The notes under the pieces were generated by a model that did not search any database, was not told the DNA's origin, and was given only the letters and a program-made list of their open reading frames with translations. Made by a program: the position numbers and the translations under genes. 64,000 nt of DNA from CAYTTR01 sp964440805 (GTDB lineage Bacteria; Acidobacteriota; Aminicenantia; Aminicenantales; Aminicenantaceae): the NCBI GenBank assembly GCA_964440805.1, contig CAYTTR010000005.1:22164-86163 (forward strand), in the 5' to 3' direction. Positions 52,041 through 61,053 of this stretch are shown piece after piece; position 1 is the first letter of the stretch; every line of letters starts with the position of its first letter.

Positions 52041-53255
52041 TTATGTCTGATTAGTAATTACTTTCTTTTTCTCTTTGAAAAGCAGCATGAAAGCTACTGC
52101 ACAAAGTATAGTCAGGATGGCAGGAACAGTGAAAACCGTCCTCCAATTGGTTCCTGCTTCTGTGGTGAAAAGACTCTGAATGGAGCCGGAAAAAAGGCTT
52201 CCCAGAAAACTACCTATTCCCAGGACAACAATGGCAATTAAGCTCTGGGCTGAAGCCCGGATATCCCGGGGTGAAACCTCGTCCACATAAATAAAAGCAG
52301 CCGTAAAGAAAAAAACATAACAAAAACCATGCAGAGCCAATGATGCAATAACCATCCAGGCCGGGTAGGCAATAACAAAGATAATATAACGAAGAGGCCA
52401 GGCCAACACTCCGATGACCATGGTCTTTTTTATACCGTATTTCGGCAGAAAAACCGGCAAAAGAAGAGCCATGACGAAAATCTCGGCAATCTGGGCAATT
52501 ACCATAACTCCGGAAACAGCCGAGCTGCTTACTCCTATCATATTAGATGTCAAATAGGGAGCGGTCAGAACATAGTAAAACTGAAGCTCAGTAGCTACCA
52601 CAAAGGATATGATCACGAATATAAAAAAATTGCGGTCTCTGAGCATTTTCAGAGCTTCAAGGAAAGCCCAGGGCTTGGCTTCCTCTTTCTTGGGAGGTGT
52701 ATGGGGCAGCTTGAAAGAAAAAATCCCCATAATAAGAGAGAAAATTCCAGCCAGAAGAAGAGTATCTCCTTTTACAGCAATGGCTTCTTCTGACTGAGTC
52801 AGAAACCTCCAGCCGGCCAGGGTTAAACCAGCTACAATCCAGCCGATGGTACCCCAAACCCGAATAATTCCAAATTCTTTCTCCGAATTTTTCAGGTTGA
52901 TAAAAGCAATGGAATTGGTTAAAGCCAGAGTAGGAGCATATAGAAGCGAATAGAAAAGCATCATCCACATCAGGGTGCTATAATCAGTGATGGTGGAAGT
53001 GAAAACCAGAAGAAATCCTCCCAAGAGCTGAAGGAAAGCGATTACCTTCTGAGTGGGAAAATAGCGGTCAGCAAACTGGCCTCCTATAAAAGGAGAGATG
53101 ATAGTTGCAAGGGGAAGAAGGCTGTAAATTATTCCCACCTGGGCTCCGGAAAATCCAAGCTTGTTAATAAGATAATCCGAAAGAACCGGCGCCCAGGCTC
53201 CCCAAATAGCGTATTGGAGAAACATCATGGCACTCAGCCGAATTTTAGCGTTCAT
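52041..53255 (-). CDS. MFS transporter, nucleoside:H+ symporter-like
   Basis: A 404-residue 12-helix transporter with the look of the nucleoside:H+ symporter family (LSAMMFLQYAIWGAWAPVLS, then GIIYSLLPLATIISPFIGGQ, ADRYFPTQKV). Family members in such sugar-oxidation operons are presumed to import glycosides, cyclitols or nucleosides. The frame extends to TTG 53312, overlapping the upstream gene; ATG 53255 with AAGGA is preferred and matches the usual N-terminus. Confidence 0.87.
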   Translation of the reverse strand: MNAKIRLSAMMFLQYAIWGAWAPVLSDYLINKLGFSGAQVGIIYSLLPLATIISPFIGGQFADRYFPTQKVIAFLQLLGGFLLVFTSTITDYSTLMWMMLFYSLLYAPTLALTNSIAFINLKNSEKEFGIIRVWGTIGWIVAGLTLAGWRFLTQSEEAIAVKGDTLLLAGIFSLIMGIFSFKLPHTPPKKEEAKPWAFLEALKMLRDRNFFIFVIISFVVATELQFYYVLTAPYLTSNMIGVSSSAVSGVMVIAQIAEIFVMALLLPVFLPKYGIKKTMVIGVLAWPLRYIIFVIAYPAWMVIASLALHGFCYVFFFTAAFIYVDEVSPRDIRASAQSLIAIVVLGIGSFLGSLFSGSIQSLFTTEAGTNWRTVFTVPAILTILCAVAFMLLFKEKKKVITNQT

Positions 53256-53304
53256 TTCCTTCTCGCTTTCCCTTTTCTTAAAAAGGCCAATAACCTCAAT
53301 TCCC

Positions 53305-54912
53305 TTAGACAATGCGGCGTTTCACCGGGTCCCAGTAGACTTTCCGGCCTTCAAGATAAGAACGGGTGGCCATATGGCAGGTTATAGCTTCCTCAAATCC
53401 TCTTTCAATGCCGCAGCTCGGAGTTCCTCCATTACGGATACAGTCCAACCATTCTTTGATATGAAGATGAGCAGTGTCTACCCGCCGGCCATTACGATAA
53501 GTATAAAGAAGACCCCGGCTGGCGAAATATTCTTCAGTAGCTGATGTAATGGTATCGATTCCTCCAGCTCCAGGGCGGAAAGTAAACAGAGGGAGAGAAA
53601 GGTCAATAACTTTATTTTTGATTTTTTCCTCATAGCGGGTGGATTCCGAATCAACCCTGACTGTCAGATCACTTCCCACTTCCATGGAGGCATCATGTCC
53701 CATGAAAATCCGGCCGCGGTTGCGGTTACTGGAAAGGGTGGCGCTGTAGACAAGAGTCATGTTTCTGTCAGGATACTCACAAACAACCTGAAAAACATCA
53801 GGAACATCCCGGCCGTCCCGATAGAAATAAATCCCTCCGGAAGCTGTTACCGAATGGGGAATACCCAGTTCCATTATTTGATTTACTGCATCGTACTCAT
53901 GGGAAAAGAGGTCGCCGGAAAGGCCGGTTCCATAATCAAACCAGCAGCGCCAGCGGAAAAATCTCTCTAAGCTAAAAGGAACCTTGCGGGGAGCCGGACC
54001 TTGAAACTGTTCCCAATCTATATTATGAGGACCGGCTTCCTCGTGAATTTCATAAACCCAGGCTCCAATGGGGGAATTGCGGTTGGTTGTTGTTTCAACC
54101 AGATTAACCGGCCCCAGGATATTTCGCTGGAGCAGCATCCTGGCTTTCATATGACTTTCCAGTTGCCGGTTCTGATGTCCGAGCTGAAAGACCACTTTTC
54201 CATTATTGACAGCTTCATATACTTCATGGGTTTCCTCTTCAGTCCGGGTCATGCATTTTTCACAGTAAACATGTTTCCCTGCTTTTACTGCATCAACAAC
54301 CATTTTGGCATGCCAGTGGTCGGGTGTAGCGATAATCACTGCATCTACATAGGGGCTTTCCAGAAGATCCTGATAGTTATGGAACCGCTTGGCGCCGATG
54401 GACCTTGCTTTTTCTCCTCCCGGACCTATTTCATTTGAAGCAGCGGCTAATCCCCGTTCAGCCCGTATGTCGAAGACATCACAGACTGCAGTAAGGGCAA
54501 CATTAAGGTCTTCTTGATTGAGAAAATCCTTTAAAGAAGTATTGAGGCGGTTCTTCCTGGAAGCTTCCCTTGCTTCCTCTATCCATTCAGGATGGGCAAA
54601 ACCGGCTGAATGGACAAGACTTTCTCCCCGGCCTCCAAAGCCAATAATTCCAAGGCGGATAATCTCTCCCGGTTTGGCCGGTGCAGATTCAGGAAATTCA
54701 GGCACTTCCTCGGTCAATCCCAGTTCTTCCAGAAGCACCGACCTTTTCTTGTCATCATGAGTTTTTTTGAGCCAGGCACTTACTCCGAATGCTCCCAGGG
54801 CCGGTACAGTTGCCAGGCCTTTAAGAAGGTCTCTCCGGGCAATTCTTCCCTTTGCAGGGCTTTCTTTTTTTATTCCGGTTTTTTCTTTAATTTCTTTTTT
54901 TTCATCGCTCAT
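53305..54912 (-). CDS. Tat-exported Gfo/Idh/MocA oxidoreductase
   Basis: A 535-residue oxidoreductase with an N-terminal twin-arginine signal (ARRDLLKGLATVPALGAFG) after a charged ~25-residue leader, so it should be folded with NAD(P) in the cytoplasm and exported. The Rossmann motif IRLGIIGFGGRGESLV, the DAVIIATPDHWHAKM block and HVYCEKCMTRTEEET (EK signature) follow. Proteins of this kind oxidise sugars extracytoplasmically in related phyla, probably with a tightly bound cofactor. Located between DoxX and the MFS importer. Confidence 0.9.
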   Translation of the reverse strand: MSDEKKEIKEKTGIKKESPAKGRIARRDLLKGLATVPALGAFGVSAWLKKTHDDKKRSVLLEELGLTEEVPEFPESAPAKPGEIIRLGIIGFGGRGESLVHSAGFAHPEWIEEAREASRKNRLNTSLKDFLNQEDLNVALTAVCDVFDIRAERGLAAASNEIGPGGEKARSIGAKRFHNYQDLLESPYVDAVIIATPDHWHAKMVVDAVKAGKHVYCEKCMTRTEEETHEVYEAVNNGKVVFQLGHQNRQLESHMKARMLLQRNILGPVNLVETTTNRNSPIGAWVYEIHEEAGPHNIDWEQFQGPAPRKVPFSLERFFRWRCWFDYGTGLSGDLFSHEYDAVNQIMELGIPHSVTASGGIYFYRDGRDVPDVFQVVCEYPDRNMTLVYSATLSSNRNRGRIFMGHDASMEVGSDLTVRVDSESTRYEEKIKNKVIDLSLPLFTFRPGAGGIDTITSATEEYFASRGLLYTYRNGRRVDTAHLHIKEWLDCIRNGGTPSCGIERGFEEAITCHMATRSYLEGRKVYWDPVKRRIV

Positions 54913-54930
54913 GTTTAAGCCTCCATTCCC

Positions 54931-55449
54931 CTATTTATTGCTTAGTCTTTTAGGAGGGCCAGATAACAAACGATCCAAACCTATAATACGTCCGGTGGGA
55001 AAGGCAGCCAGAACCAGCAGCGCTCCCAGCTCAACCAGGTTTTTATTGACTATGACATAGCTTCCCTCCTGGGGAATAGAATAGGAGTAACCAATAAAAG
55101 GAGGATTGCTGATATAGTAGAGAAAAAGAAGTACTGCTCCCGCTAAACAAGCTGCCCTGTCCAGAATCCCCAGCATTAGAGCCAGGCCAATGGCCATAAG
55201 TCCCCAGGTGTTAAGAAAATCAACTGCTTTGAGGGCGGCTGGATAGGCCACAATTGTTTTAAAGATACCAGAAAAAAGCCACTTGGATTCAAGCAAGTAA
55301 GCGGCTGAACCCCAGTAAGGATTGAGCAACTTGGCCAATCCTTCATAGAGAAAATGCCAGCCGATAAGAATCCTCAAAAAGACCAGCAGCCAAAGCTGCA
55401 GGTTAGTGTAAGAAGAATTCAAAACAAGATTACCGTTTTTGGATGACAT
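54931..55449 (-). CDS. DoxX-like membrane protein
   Basis: A 172-residue membrane protein with four predicted helices. The phrase LLVFLRILIGWHFLYEGLAKLLNP is the DoxX family N-terminus. DoxX proteins are linked to quinone-dependent electron transfer. In this operon it may accept electrons from the Tat-exported dehydrogenase, which is inferred from position only. First gene of the five-gene operon; AGGTGG precedes the ATG. Confidence 0.87.
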   Translation of the reverse strand: MSSKNGNLVLNSSYTNLQLWLLVFLRILIGWHFLYEGLAKLLNPYWGSAAYLLESKWLFSGIFKTIVAYPAALKAVDFLNTWGLMAIGLALMLGILDRAACLAGAVLLFLYYISNPPFIGYSYSIPQEGSYVIVNKNLVELGALLVLAAFPTGRIIGLDRLLSGPPKRLSNK

Positions 55450-55471
55450 TTTTATCCACCTTTCTTAAGAA

Positions 55472-55500
55472 GGAATATAAAAAAGATTTCCCTTTGTCAA
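55472..55500 (-). promoter_or_regulatory. candidate promoter of the DoxX-oxidoreductase operon
   Basis: On the minus strand a perfect TTGACA (55500-55495) lies 17 bases from TATTCC, or 15 bases from the better TATATT, before the ATG at 55449. Only the -35 is convincing. Confidence 0.4.
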
Positions 55501-55576
55501 CAACAAGAAAAATCTTCTCTTTCTTACCTGATTGAATCCTGGGGGTATTTAAATTAAAATGGTTTCTGGAGTTTTT

Positions 55577-57538
55577 ATGACTGCAAAAAGAATAATTGGG
55601 CTCTTGTTGACACTTTCCCTGATTTTTGTTGGCTGCAAGGAAAAATCCTCCTCACGTTTTAAGGTCTTTAGATTAATTGACCATCTGGAATCAGAAAATA
55701 TAAAAAAAAGCCCGTTATTTGAAGTTCGAAAACAAAGTGAAAACCCAGCCTCTTTTTATCCTTTAAAGTCTAACCCGTTGACAGATCTCGGAACCGGGGA
55801 AAACCCCATTGAAATCAAGAGAAAATTAAAATTGGGCGGCACTGAATTTAACATTATCTTTGCTCCGGCCAACAGCGAATACAGCTTTGAATGCGATATG
55901 TCGGAAAATTCTAAGCTTGCGTTCGGGACTGGCTTACTCAGGGATCAGAATTCTGACCAACTCACTGGCAAAAACAAGGAAAATCGAGGTGTAAACTTCC
56001 AGATTTATTTGGAGGCAAACGGCAGACGAAAAAGCCTTTTCCAGAAATATGTCTCTTTTCCCCCTTTTAAAGAAGAGGGGACATTTGGCTTCCATTTTCA
56101 TCAAATTTCTCTCCCTCACCGGATTAAAAAAGCCAGGCTGATCTTGAAAACAGAAGGTTCCGATTGGGGATTTTCATTCTGGTTTAATCCTGTCCTCTAC
56201 CAAGAGGATAAAAACGACTTGAACATTATATTTATCTCGGTAGACACCTTAAGAGCTGACCACCTAAGCTGCTATGGATATGAAAGAGAGACCAGTCCCA
56301 ACATCGACGCTTTGGCCAAGGAAAGTGTCCACTTTTCCAATGTTTATACTTCCTCACCCTGGACACTTCCTTCTCATGTCTCAATGATGACTGCTCTCCA
56401 CGGAGTTCATCACCAGGTCTATTATGATGATGAAAGAATACCTCTTGATCTTGTTACACTGGCCGAGCTACTAAGAGAAAATCATTTCTTCTGCTCTGCT
56501 TTTACCGGAGGAGGGTTTGTCAGCTCGGTTTACGGTTTTTCCAAAGGTTTTGATACCTACGAGGAAGGTTCTGGAGGAGTGTTTAGACAGGATTCTGCCG
56601 AGTTTCTCGGCGAGACCGCTTCAGAATGGATAGAAAGACATAGGGACAAAAACTTTTTTCTTTTTCTTCATACCTATCAACCACACGATCCCTATGCTTG
56701 CCCCTATCCTTATAAAGCTATGTTTTTGGATGAAGATGCGGAATGGGGACATATTAACCTGAGGGAGCACCTCGGAGGCAAGACTGGAATTTTCAAATCC
56801 CTTCCCGAAAATCAAAAGCGAAATATCATTGGTTTATACGATGGTGAGATACGATACACAGATGAGAAGCTCATAGGAACACTGGTTGCCAAACTGAAAG
56901 AAGAAGGTTTGTACGACAAGACACTTTTAATTTTTACCAGCGATCACGGCGAGGAATTTTATGACCATAATGGCTGGGGACATGGTCATAGTCTATATGA
57001 TGAATCGTTGAAAGTCCCTCTTATTATTAAATTCCCTGGGGGAGAGCATGGAGGAAAAGCGATAGAAAACATTGTATCGCTGGTCGACCTTATGCCCACA
57101 ATTCTTGATTTAACGAATATTTCTTTTAACCAATACCCTTTTGATGGAAAAAGCCTGATCCCCGTTATTGAGGGAAAAGAGCGGAAAGACAGAGAATTTC
57201 TGGCAGACGTAGCGGACAATGTACTAAATTTTCATATTCCCCAGAAAATAAGTTTAAATAGGGGAAAATACAAGTTGATTTTAAATAAAAGATTCAGTCC
57301 AGATGACCTCGCTTTTTTCAAATTTCCTCCTCCGGAAGTTGAGCCGGTAGAGGTCTTCGATCTAAGTAAAGATTCCAAAGAAACTACAAATGTCGCCCAC
57401 CAAATGCCAAAATGGGTGAACGAAATTCTTGAATTCATCAGAATTACATATGAAGAAGCAGAAAAAAGAAAAACAGGCAAGGTGGAAATCGATAAAAATC
57501 TTCGCGAACAGTTGAAAGCTCTTGGTTACATTAATTAA
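55577..57538 (+). CDS. sulfatase-fold lipoprotein
   Basis: A 653-residue lipoprotein: lipobox LIFVGC (Cys about 19). Residues about 25-215 form a beta-rich N-terminal domain (NIIFAPANSEYSFECDM). Residues about 215-630 form an alkaline-phosphatase-superfamily sulfatase domain (NIIFISVDTLRADHLSCYGY, nucleophile region YTSSPWTLPSHVSMMTALHG, FTSDHGEEFYDHNGWGHGHS). As in the 32 kb homologue, the Cys/Ser-x-Pro-x-Arg formylglycine motif is absent; Thr occupies the nucleophile site (WTLPSH). Substrate unknown. ATG 55577 has GGAG upstream; ATG 55559 is an alternative. Confidence 0.87.
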   Translation: MTAKRIIGLLLTLSLIFVGCKEKSSSRFKVFRLIDHLESENIKKSPLFEVRKQSENPASFYPLKSNPLTDLGTGENPIEIKRKLKLGGTEFNIIFAPANSEYSFECDMSENSKLAFGTGLLRDQNSDQLTGKNKENRGVNFQIYLEANGRRKSLFQKYVSFPPFKEEGTFGFHFHQISLPHRIKKARLILKTEGSDWGFSFWFNPVLYQEDKNDLNIIFISVDTLRADHLSCYGYERETSPNIDALAKESVHFSNVYTSSPWTLPSHVSMMTALHGVHHQVYYDDERIPLDLVTLAELLRENHFFCSAFTGGGFVSSVYGFSKGFDTYEEGSGGVFRQDSAEFLGETASEWIERHRDKNFFLFLHTYQPHDPYACPYPYKAMFLDEDAEWGHINLREHLGGKTGIFKSLPENQKRNIIGLYDGEIRYTDEKLIGTLVAKLKEEGLYDKTLLIFTSDHGEEFYDHNGWGHGHSLYDESLKVPLIIKFPGGEHGGKAIENIVSLVDLMPTILDLTNISFNQYPFDGKSLIPVIEGKERKDREFLADVADNVLNFHIPQKISLNRGKYKLILNKRFSPDDLAFFKFPPPEVEPVEVFDLSKDSKETTNVAHQMPKWVNEILEFIRITYEEAEKRKTGKVEIDKNLREQLKALGYIN

Positions 57539-57551
57539 CCTGAACTATTCA

Positions 57552-57680
57552 TAAAAAAGGCCGATACTTTTTATACCACAAATACTACCTATGACTTAAG
57601 AGGTTTTTTTATGGCGTAGGTAAAGAAATTAAGTTCATTAAATCCTTTCATCAAATCTTGTCTAAAATCGGCCTTTTTTA
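57552..57680 (+). repeat. element bounded by a perfect 14-bp inverted repeat
   Basis: TAAAAAAGGCCGAT (57552-57565) is the exact reverse complement of 57667-57680, with about 100 bases between. Inside, CTACCTATG and CGTAGGTA face each other. The right arm ends GGCC plus six T, so it could end the upstream transcript. It resembles a MITE or a structured RNA; no coding frame is seen. The rest of the gap 57539-57906 is filled by the next palindrome. Confidence 0.6.
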
Positions 57681-57689
57681 CCCTTCGGG

Positions 57690-57788
57690 CGAGCCGCGCT
57701 TGGCGCATCTGCTTCGTTACAGGACACTTGCGGTGGAGAACCACAGCTGCATGTCCTGTGCCTCGCATCTACACCAACCTCGACTCGT
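57690..57788. repeat. large imperfect palindrome (about 99 bp)
   Basis: The left arm 57690-57726 (starting CGAGCCGCGCTTGG, ending AGGACA) pairs with the right arm 57752-57788 (starting TGTCCTGTGCCTCG, ending CGACTCGT) with mismatches and one gap. The centre carries GTGG-AGAA-CCAC. GC-rich against an AT-rich surround. The pattern recalls interspersed palindromic elements of uncultured bacteria. Confidence 0.6.
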
Positions 57789-57906
57789 GAATAATCCAGG
57801 TTAACTAAGATTATGTCTGCTAATTATGGCTTCCGGGATTAAGTTTGACCCTCTCCGTCGGCTTATGCTATATCTATTGTGACTTTTTAAAGGATAAATA
57901 GTTTAA

Positions 57907-59190
57907 ATGAATATTGTTCGCTTTGCTCCAAGTCCAACTGGATACCTTCATCTGGGAAGCGCCCGGACCGCTCTTTTTAACTGGCTTTTCGCCAGGCATT
58001 ATGGCGGTAAGTTTCTTCTTAGAGTGGAAGATACAGATCAGGTCCGGTCTGAAACCAGATTTCTGGAAGAAATCCTTAACGACCTCCGCTGGCTGGGTAT
58101 CGACTGGGACGATAAACCTATTTTCCAGAGCCAGCGGTTTGAACTTTATCGGAAAAAAGCCCAAGATATCCTGGCTTCCGGCAAAGCCTACAGAGAAGGC
58201 GAGGCCATAATTTTCCGGATGGAAAAAGGTCGGACTATCCAGGTGGATGACATGATACATGGGCGGTTAATCTTTGAAACAGATGTAATCAAGGATCAGG
58301 TGATGATTAAATCCGACGGCTCACCTACTTACAATTTTGCTTGTGTGGTTGATGATTCAGCTATGAAAATAACACACATCTTGAGGGGAGACGACCACAT
58401 TTCCAATATTCCCAAGCAGATCCTATTTTACGAAGCCTTGGGAGAAACTCTTCCCCGCTTTGGCCATATGCCTCTTATTTTAGGACCGGACGGAGCCAAA
58501 CTATCTAAGCGCCACGGCGGAGTTTCCGTTGAAGAGTACCGCCAGCAAGGCTTCCTGCCCGAAGCCCTGGTAAATCACCTCATCCTTCTGGGCTGGTTTC
58601 CTGGAGAGGAACATGAGGTCCTCACTTTAAAAGAGGCGGTCAAACTTTTCGAAGTTAAGGACATGAGTGCGGTCCAGGCGAAATTCGATATCCAGAAACT
58701 CTTATGGCTGAACTCCCAGCACATTATAAGAAAAAACTCCCGGGAGCTTCTTTCCTTAATTAAAGAAAAACTCCTGGAAAAAGGAGTGGCGTTATCTGGA
58801 ATAAAAGAATCATTTCTGCTAAAGCTTATCGAGCTTTATAAAATTAGAATGAAAACCATCAATGATTTTGCAGCTCTTACAGAATGCTTCTTTAACGATG
58901 ATTTCACTATGGATGAAAAGGCCAGAAAAAAACATCTGGAAAAACTTGAAAACAGGGAAAACTTGAAATTGTTCGCTCAGAGACTGGAGTCTCTCCATAA
59001 TTTCAGCCATCAACAAATTGAAGAAACCTGCCGCAGCTTAGCTGAAGAGAAAGGGCTTAAAGCTTCAAGTTTGATTCACCCCGCCCGAGTGGCTATTAGC
59101 GGCAGAACCACCGGAGCAGGGTTGTTCGAAATGATGGAACTTTTAGGAAAAGAAAAAACCTTGGAGAGAATGAGGAGGTTTTTTCCATGA
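57907..59190 (+). CDS. gltX: glutamyl-tRNA synthetase, short form
   Basis: A 427-residue class I synthetase charging tRNA-Glu. Motifs: FAPSPTGYLHLGSARTALFNW (HLGS), LRVEDTD, SDGSPTYNFACVVDD, ILRGDDHISNIPKQ and KLSKRHGGVSVE (residues 198-202). It is about 45 residues shorter than usual because the stretch following 'KAY' (normally CYC...YDGRCR) is absent: KAYREGEAIIFRM joins directly at about residue 95. No stop or frameshift is involved, so this is a deletion type, not a broken gene. The C-terminal anticodon-binding domain is present. Overlaps glnS by four bases. Confidence 0.93.
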   Translation: MNIVRFAPSPTGYLHLGSARTALFNWLFARHYGGKFLLRVEDTDQVRSETRFLEEILNDLRWLGIDWDDKPIFQSQRFELYRKKAQDILASGKAYREGEAIIFRMEKGRTIQVDDMIHGRLIFETDVIKDQVMIKSDGSPTYNFACVVDDSAMKITHILRGDDHISNIPKQILFYEALGETLPRFGHMPLILGPDGAKLSKRHGGVSVEEYRQQGFLPEALVNHLILLGWFPGEEHEVLTLKEAVKLFEVKDMSAVQAKFDIQKLLWLNSQHIIRKNSRELLSLIKEKLLEKGVALSGIKESFLLKLIELYKIRMKTINDFAALTECFFNDDFTMDEKARKKHLEKLENRENLKLFAQRLESLHNFSHQQIEETCRSLAEEKGLKASSLIHPARVAISGRTTGAGLFEMMELLGKEKTLERMRRFFP

Positions 59191-60884
59191 GTCCTGTCGG
59201 AAGCAAAACCAATTTCATCAAGGAAATAATCGAAGAAGATATCCGGGCTGGAAAACATGGAGGACGGATTCACACCCGCTTTCCTCCCGAACCCAATGGT
59301 TATCTCCATATTGGCCATGCTAAATCCATCTGCCTGAATTTCGGACTGGCTGATGAATACAAGGGCCTGTGTAATCTCCGCTTCGACGATACCAATCCGG
59401 AAACAGAAGAAATTACTTATGTTGAATCAATAAAAGAAAATGTCTGCTGGCTGGGATTCGACTGGGAGGAGCGGGAATTCTACGCCTCTGATTATTTTGA
59501 GAAACTCTATCAATTCGCTTTAGATCTAATAAAAAAAGGAAAAGCCTATGTCTGCGATCTGAGTGCAGAAGAAATAAGCGCAACCCGCGGCACGTTGACT
59601 GAACCGGGCAAGGAAAGCCCATACCGTAACCGTAGAGCCGAAGAAAACCTGGATCTTTTTCAAAGGATGCGGGCCGGTGAATTTCCTGATGGCTCCAGGG
59701 TTCTGCGGACTAAAATAGACATGGCTCACCCCAACCTTCTCATGCGCGATCCCATTCTCTACCGGATAAGGCGGGCCACTCATTATCGTACCGGAGATAA
59801 TTGGTGTATTTATCCAACCTATGACTGGGCTCACGGTCAAAGTGATTCCATTGAGGGTATCACCCACTCGCTTTGTACCCTTGAGTTTGAAGTGCACCGG
59901 CCTCTCTACGATTGGTTCTTAGAGCAGCTGGAAATTCATCGGCCTCAGCAAATTGAATTTGCCCGCTTAAATTTAAGCCATACAGTTTTAAGCAAGCGCA
60001 AGCTGCTGGAACTGGTTAAGGGAGGATTTGTCAGCGGCTGGGACGACCCCCGCATGCCTACTATTTCAGGAATGAAAAGGCGGGGCTATACACCACAGGC
60101 CATAAGAGAGTTTTGTGACAAAATCGGAGTAGCCAAGGCTAACAGTATTGTGGATATGGCTCTTCTTGAAGACTGTGTCCGCCGAGATCTGAATAAACAC
60201 TCACCCCGGGTAATGGGTGTTTTAAAACCTCTCAAGGTGGTCATAACAAATTATCCTGAAGACAAGGAAGAAGAGCTGGAAGCCATTAATAATCCAGAGG
60301 ACCTTTCTGCCGGAACCAGGAAAGTACCCTTTTCCAGGATTATTTACATCGAGAGAGAAGATTTCATGGAGAATCCTCCAAAAAAATTCTACCGTTTGGC
60401 TCCGGGAAGAGAGGTCAGGCTTCGCTACGCCTATTTCATCAAGTGTGTTGAGGTTAAAAAAGATCCTTCTACAGGCGAAGTAAAAGAGCTTCACTGCACC
60501 TACGATCCGGCCACCAGAGGAGGCAATGCTCCGGACGGCCGTAAAGTCAAGGCTACCCTTCACTGGGTATCAGCCTCCCCTGCCGTTGAAGCAGAAGTTC
60601 GTCTTTATGATACTCTTTTCAGCATTCGTGATCCCAACCAAGTTCCAGATGGGAGAGACTGGAAATCCAACCTAAATCCAAACTCCCTTCAAACTCTTAC
60701 CGGCTGTAAGGTTGAACCCAGCCTGGCGAAGGCAAAACCAGGCAACCGATTCCAGTTTGAAAGAATGGGATATTTTTGCTTAGATACTGTTGATACAAAA
60801 CCGGGAAAACTTGTATTTAACCGGACCGTCACTCTACGTGATGAATGGGCCAGACTGCTTCGTTCAGGCAAGTACAATTTGTAA
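59187..60884 (+). CDS. glnS: glutaminyl-tRNA synthetase
   Basis: A 565-residue class I synthetase charging tRNA-Gln directly. Motifs: TRFPPEPNGYLHIGHAKSI, LRFDDTNPETE, PTYDWAHGQSDSIEGITHSL, and VLSKRK. The distinctive GlnRS sections (LRTKIDMAHPNLLMRDP, GWDDPRMPTISGMKRRG) confirm it is GlnRS rather than a second GluRS. Two beta-barrel anticodon domains follow (FSRIIYIEREDFME, NRFQFERMGYFCLD). ATG overlaps the gltX stop (ATGA). Bacterial GlnRS is generally of horizontally acquired, eukaryote-related origin. Confidence 0.96.
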   Translation: MSPVGSKTNFIKEIIEEDIRAGKHGGRIHTRFPPEPNGYLHIGHAKSICLNFGLADEYKGLCNLRFDDTNPETEEITYVESIKENVCWLGFDWEEREFYASDYFEKLYQFALDLIKKGKAYVCDLSAEEISATRGTLTEPGKESPYRNRRAEENLDLFQRMRAGEFPDGSRVLRTKIDMAHPNLLMRDPILYRIRRATHYRTGDNWCIYPTYDWAHGQSDSIEGITHSLCTLEFEVHRPLYDWFLEQLEIHRPQQIEFARLNLSHTVLSKRKLLELVKGGFVSGWDDPRMPTISGMKRRGYTPQAIREFCDKIGVAKANSIVDMALLEDCVRRDLNKHSPRVMGVLKPLKVVITNYPEDKEEELEAINNPEDLSAGTRKVPFSRIIYIEREDFMENPPKKFYRLAPGREVRLRYAYFIKCVEVKKDPSTGEVKELHCTYDPATRGGNAPDGRKVKATLHWVSASPAVEAEVRLYDTLFSIRDPNQVPDGRDWKSNLNPNSLQTLTGCKVEPSLAKAKPGNRFQFERMGYFCLDTVDTKPGKLVFNRTVTLRDEWARLLRSGKYNL

Positions 60885-61053
60885 AATAAGGAAATTTCCT
60901 CTTAGATTACTATAAGGGAGTCAGAAATTCCGGGCAATGGATAGCTAATAAAAATGCTGGTTTTTCCAAAGCCAATCCAACTAGTTGATCTTTTTTTAAA
61001 AGAAATCAAGCGTATTATTCAATGAAAAAAACAAAAAAAGGGGGAATCAAATC

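Noticed and set aside
57539..57906. T-box or amino-acid-responsive leader before gltX
   Set aside because: No T-box TGGNACCGCG-type motif and no terminator/antiterminator pair next to the gene; the structures look like stand-alone palindromes.
60985..61018. Promoter for glgB (TTGATC ... TATTAT)
   Set aside because: The spacer is 22 bases, outside the usual 16-18.
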